Assembly (NCBI RefSeq): GCF_024701375.2
Contig: NZ_CP113910.1
Coordinates: 2,852,001 to 2,916,000, forward strand
Source: Streptomyces sp. KMM 9044
Lineage (GTDB): Bacteria > Actinomycetota > Actinomycetes > Streptomycetales > Streptomycetaceae
Length of the DNA: 64,000 nucleotides
Direction of reading: 5' to 3'
Under the pieces are notes generated by a model that saw nothing but the letters and a program-made list of their open reading frames with translations, was not told the origin of the DNA and made no database searches. This document shows, piece after piece, positions 62,199 to 64,000 of this stretch. The position numbers were made by a program, and so were the translations under genes. Within the stretch, counting starts at the first letter, position 1, and the number at the start of each line of letters is the position of its first letter.

Positions 62199-62273
62199 GT
62201 ACTGGCTCCTCTGTCGTTCCGGTCGTTCCGGTCGTTCCTCATGGGCGTGCAGTGGGACGAGCGTACGGACGTA

Positions 62274-63485
62274 CTACTCCGTCACGTCACCCACGTCACC
62301 CACGTCACCCGTGCCGTCCACGGCGTTCACATGGACGCGCGGGACGCGGGTTCCGATCCGGGTGACGATTTCGTACCCGATGGTTCCCGCGGCCTGCGCC
62401 CAGTCCTCGACGGTGGGTTCGCCGCGGTCGCCCGGGCCGAAGAGCACCGCCTCGGCGCCCGGCGGGGGTTCCTCCCCGCCGAGGTCGACGACGAACTGGT
62501 CCATCGCGATCCGCCCCGCGGCCGTACGCCACTTGCCCTCGACGAGCACCGGACCGGTGGAGGAGGCGTGCCGCGGGATGCCGTCCGCGTAGCCGAGCGG
62601 GATGAGGCCGAGGGTGGTGGCGCCCGGGGTGACGTAGTGGTGGCCGTACGAGACTCCGTGCCCGCCCGGGACGTGCTTCACCAGGGCGAGGGAGGCGGTC
62701 AGGGTCATCACCTGGCGCAGCCCGAAGTCCGCCGGGGTACCGATCTCGGGGCTGGGCGAGACGCCGTACAGGGCGATGCCGGCCCGGACGAGGTCGAAGT
62801 GGCTGTCGGGGAGGGTGAGAAGGGCGGGCGAGTTGGCGATGTGCCGGACCTCGGGGGCGACGCCCTGCCGCTCGGCGTGCGCCGCCATCTCCCGGAAGCG
62901 GGTGAGCTGGGCGTCGATGGAGGGGTGGCCCGGTTCGTCGGCGCAGGCGAAGTGCGACCACAGGCCGGTGACGCGCAGCAGCCCGTCGGCCTCGGCGGCG
63001 AGCGCCGCGGCGACCAGCCCGGCCCAGTCCCCGGGCGCGCAGCCGCCCCGCCCGAGGCCGGTGTCGGCCTTGAGGTGCACGCGCGCGGGCCGCCCGGCGA
63101 GGCGCGCGGCCTCGGTGACCTCCTCCAGCGCCCACACGCCGCTGACGGAGACGTCGAGGTCGGCCTCGATCGCCTCCCGCCAGGGCCCGCCGGGTGTCCA
63201 CAGCCAGCACAGGATGCGTACGCCGGCGGGAACACCGGCACCGGGCGCGCGCAGCGCCAGCGCCTCCTGCGGGGTGGCCGTGCCGAGCCAGGACGCCCCG
63301 GCCTCGACGGCCGCCCGCGCGCAGGCGAGGGCGCCGTGCCCGTACGCGTCCGCCTTGACCACGGCCATGAGGGCGGCGCCGGGCGCGTGGGCGCGCAGGC
63401 TCCGCACGTTGGCGCGCAGCGCGGCCAGATCGATCTCGGCACGGGCTCGCAGGGTCGCGCTCCGCACAGCAGCTGTCTCGTTCAT
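62274..63485 (-). CDS. alr: Alanine racemase
   Basis: 403 aa from ATG 63485. PLP-dependent interconversion of L- and D-alanine for peptidoglycan. PLP Lys in MAVVKADAYGHG, barrel motifs KADTGLGRGG and RAGIALYGVSP, catalytic Tyr in GVSYGHHYV, and PLGYADGIPR with AAGRIAMDQFVVDLG in the C-terminal beta domain. The tail repeats GDV three times from 9-bp units. First complete gene of the alr-hydrolase-tsaE run. Confidence 0.96.
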   Translation of the reverse strand: MNETAAVRSATLRARAEIDLAALRANVRSLRAHAPGAALMAVVKADAYGHGALACARAAVEAGASWLGTATPQEALALRAPGAGVPAGVRILCWLWTPGGPWREAIEADLDVSVSGVWALEEVTEAARLAGRPARVHLKADTGLGRGGCAPGDWAGLVAAALAAEADGLLRVTGLWSHFACADEPGHPSIDAQLTRFREMAAHAERQGVAPEVRHIANSPALLTLPDSHFDLVRAGIALYGVSPSPEIGTPADFGLRQVMTLTASLALVKHVPGGHGVSYGHHYVTPGATTLGLIPLGYADGIPRHASSTGPVLVEGKWRTAAGRIAMDQFVVDLGGEEPPPGAEAVLFGPGDRGEPTVEDWAQAAGTIGYEIVTRIGTRVPRVHVNAVDGTGDVGDVGDVTE

Positions 63486-63588
63486 CGCGCCCCAGTGTCT
63501 CAGAGCGGTACGAGGCCTCACCGGGAGTGGTACGAGTGGTACGGCCGCGGCGGGCAGCGGTACGACACCACCGGCGGCCCGGGGCGGG

Positions 63589-64000
63589 TCACCCGCGTGT
63601 GACGTCCCGCCACGCCGCCGGGATCGCCGCCGCCACGTCGTGTGCCCCCACCGGCGCGCCGTTCGCCGCGTAGCGTCCGGCGAGTCCGTGCAGGTAGGCC
63701 GCCACGCCGCCGGCGTCCCGGGCCGGCAGTCCCGCCGCCAGCAGCGAGCCGGCGAGGCCCGACAGGACGTCCCCGCTCCCGGCCGTGGCCAGCCAGGACG
63801 TGCCGGTCGGGTTCACCCGTACGGCGGTGCCATGCCCCTTCCCGCCCTTCCCGCCCTTCCCGCCCTTCCCGCCCTTGTCCCCGTCCCCCGGGCCGACGAC
63901 CAGGGTCGTGGAGCCCTTGAGCAGTACGGTCGCCCCGTACCGTCCGGCCAGTTCACGCGCCGCGGCCAGCCGGCCGCCCTCGACCTCCTCGCGCTCGACG
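63589..64000 (-). CDS. nnrD: NAD(P)H-hydrate dehydratase (nnrD-type), C-terminal part
   Basis: The frame is open to the window edge, so the start lies beyond 64000. Visible: LAGRYGATVLLKGSTTLVVG, then NPTGTSWLATAGSGDVLSGL (ribokinase-like anion hole, GSGDVL with the catalytic Asp), and AAYLHGLAGRYA. Repairs hydrated NAD(P)H with ATP or ADP. Between the two motifs is a GGK repeat from four exact 9-bp units (63836-63871). May be the C-terminal half of a bifunctional epimerase-dehydratase. Confidence 0.9.
   Translation of the reverse strand, partial: VEREEVEGGRLAAARELAGRYGATVLLKGSTTLVVGPGDGDKGGKGGKGGKGGKGHGTAVRVNPTGTSWLATAGSGDVLSGLAGSLLAAGLPARDAGGVAAYLHGLAGRYAANGAPVGAHDVAAAIPAAWRDVTRG
63836..63871. 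repeat. 9-bp tandem repeat inside nnrD
   Basis: Four exact CCCTTCCCG units encoding Gly-Gly-Lys on the minus strand, a surface-loop expansion next to the ATP-binding region. Confidence 0.9.

Noticed and set aside
60309..63602. 1097-codon plus-strand open frame opposite tsaE, the hydrolase and alr
   Set aside because: Antisense of three clearly conserved genes; no recognisable protein features.

Overview
The window is high-GC chromosomal DNA from a Streptomyces species. This rests on codon use with G or C in the third position, many GTG starts and GTGA/ATGA stop-start overlaps, and recognisable developmental regulators: bldM (37928-38539), whiD (38920-39273) and a SigD-type sigma factor (36810-37487). 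These sit between guaB and groES-groEL1. The housekeeping order guaA, guaB3, guaB, sigD, whiD/whiB3, groEL1, groES, tsaD, rimI, tsaB, tsaE, alr, nnr matches, from memory, the Mycobacterium tuberculosis chromosome, so this is an old actinobacterial core interrupted by lineage-specific genes.

Layout. 0-3 kb: end of an NlpC/P60 peptidoglycan hydrolase, then a decayed LysR / cupin / DoxX locus. 3-9.2 kb: a LiaFSR-like envelope-stress set (PspC-histidine kinase, LuxR-type regulator and divergent PspC/LiaF membrane protein), a DoxX protein and a multi-pass membrane protein. 9.4-15.4 kb: frameshifted class II aldolase, FMN-binding protein, guaA, a chorismate mutase behind a Phe/Tyr leader peptide and terminator, and a sortase-anchored surface protein. 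15.5-29.2 kb: GMC oxidoreductase, succinate-semialdehyde dehydrogenase and five consecutive Ser/Thr kinase genes (two intact, one pseudokinase, two disabled). 29.3-36.6 kb: a beta-lactamase-fold remnant, glpD, a nucleotide-sugar dehydrogenase homolog lacking its catalytic Cys, guaB3 and guaB. 36.8-39.3 kb: sigD, bldM, whiD. 39.6-44.1 kb: LysR, MOSC and SDR genes, then a graveyard of MmyB, RelE and ATP-binding-protein remnants. 44.1-46.4 kb: groES-groEL1 with two CIRCE operators. 46.5-56.4 kb: paired lipoprotein deacetylases, a methyltransferase, an LCP protein, a LacI/GH3 pair and an internally deleted Rhs gene. 56.5-64 kb: the tsaD-rimI-tsaB and alr-hydrolase-tsaE tRNA/cell-wall block, with a small ORF under a candidate iron box in between.

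Two themes stand out. First, regulatory sites can be read directly: two CIRCE elements, a sigma-BldN-like promoter for bldM, the attenuator-like leader of chorismate mutase, an iron box, and inverted repeats between divergent genes. Second, decay is heavy but confined to accessory genes. About ten loci carry homopolymer frameshifts, Trp-to-stop codons, short tandem duplications or deletions, while every essential gene is intact. No tRNA, rRNA, complete insertion sequence or CRISPR array was found. I did not find a convincingly new multi-gene system. The best candidates for something undescribed are the chorismate mutase leader, the iron-box small protein and the pseudokinase with a huge activation-segment insertion.
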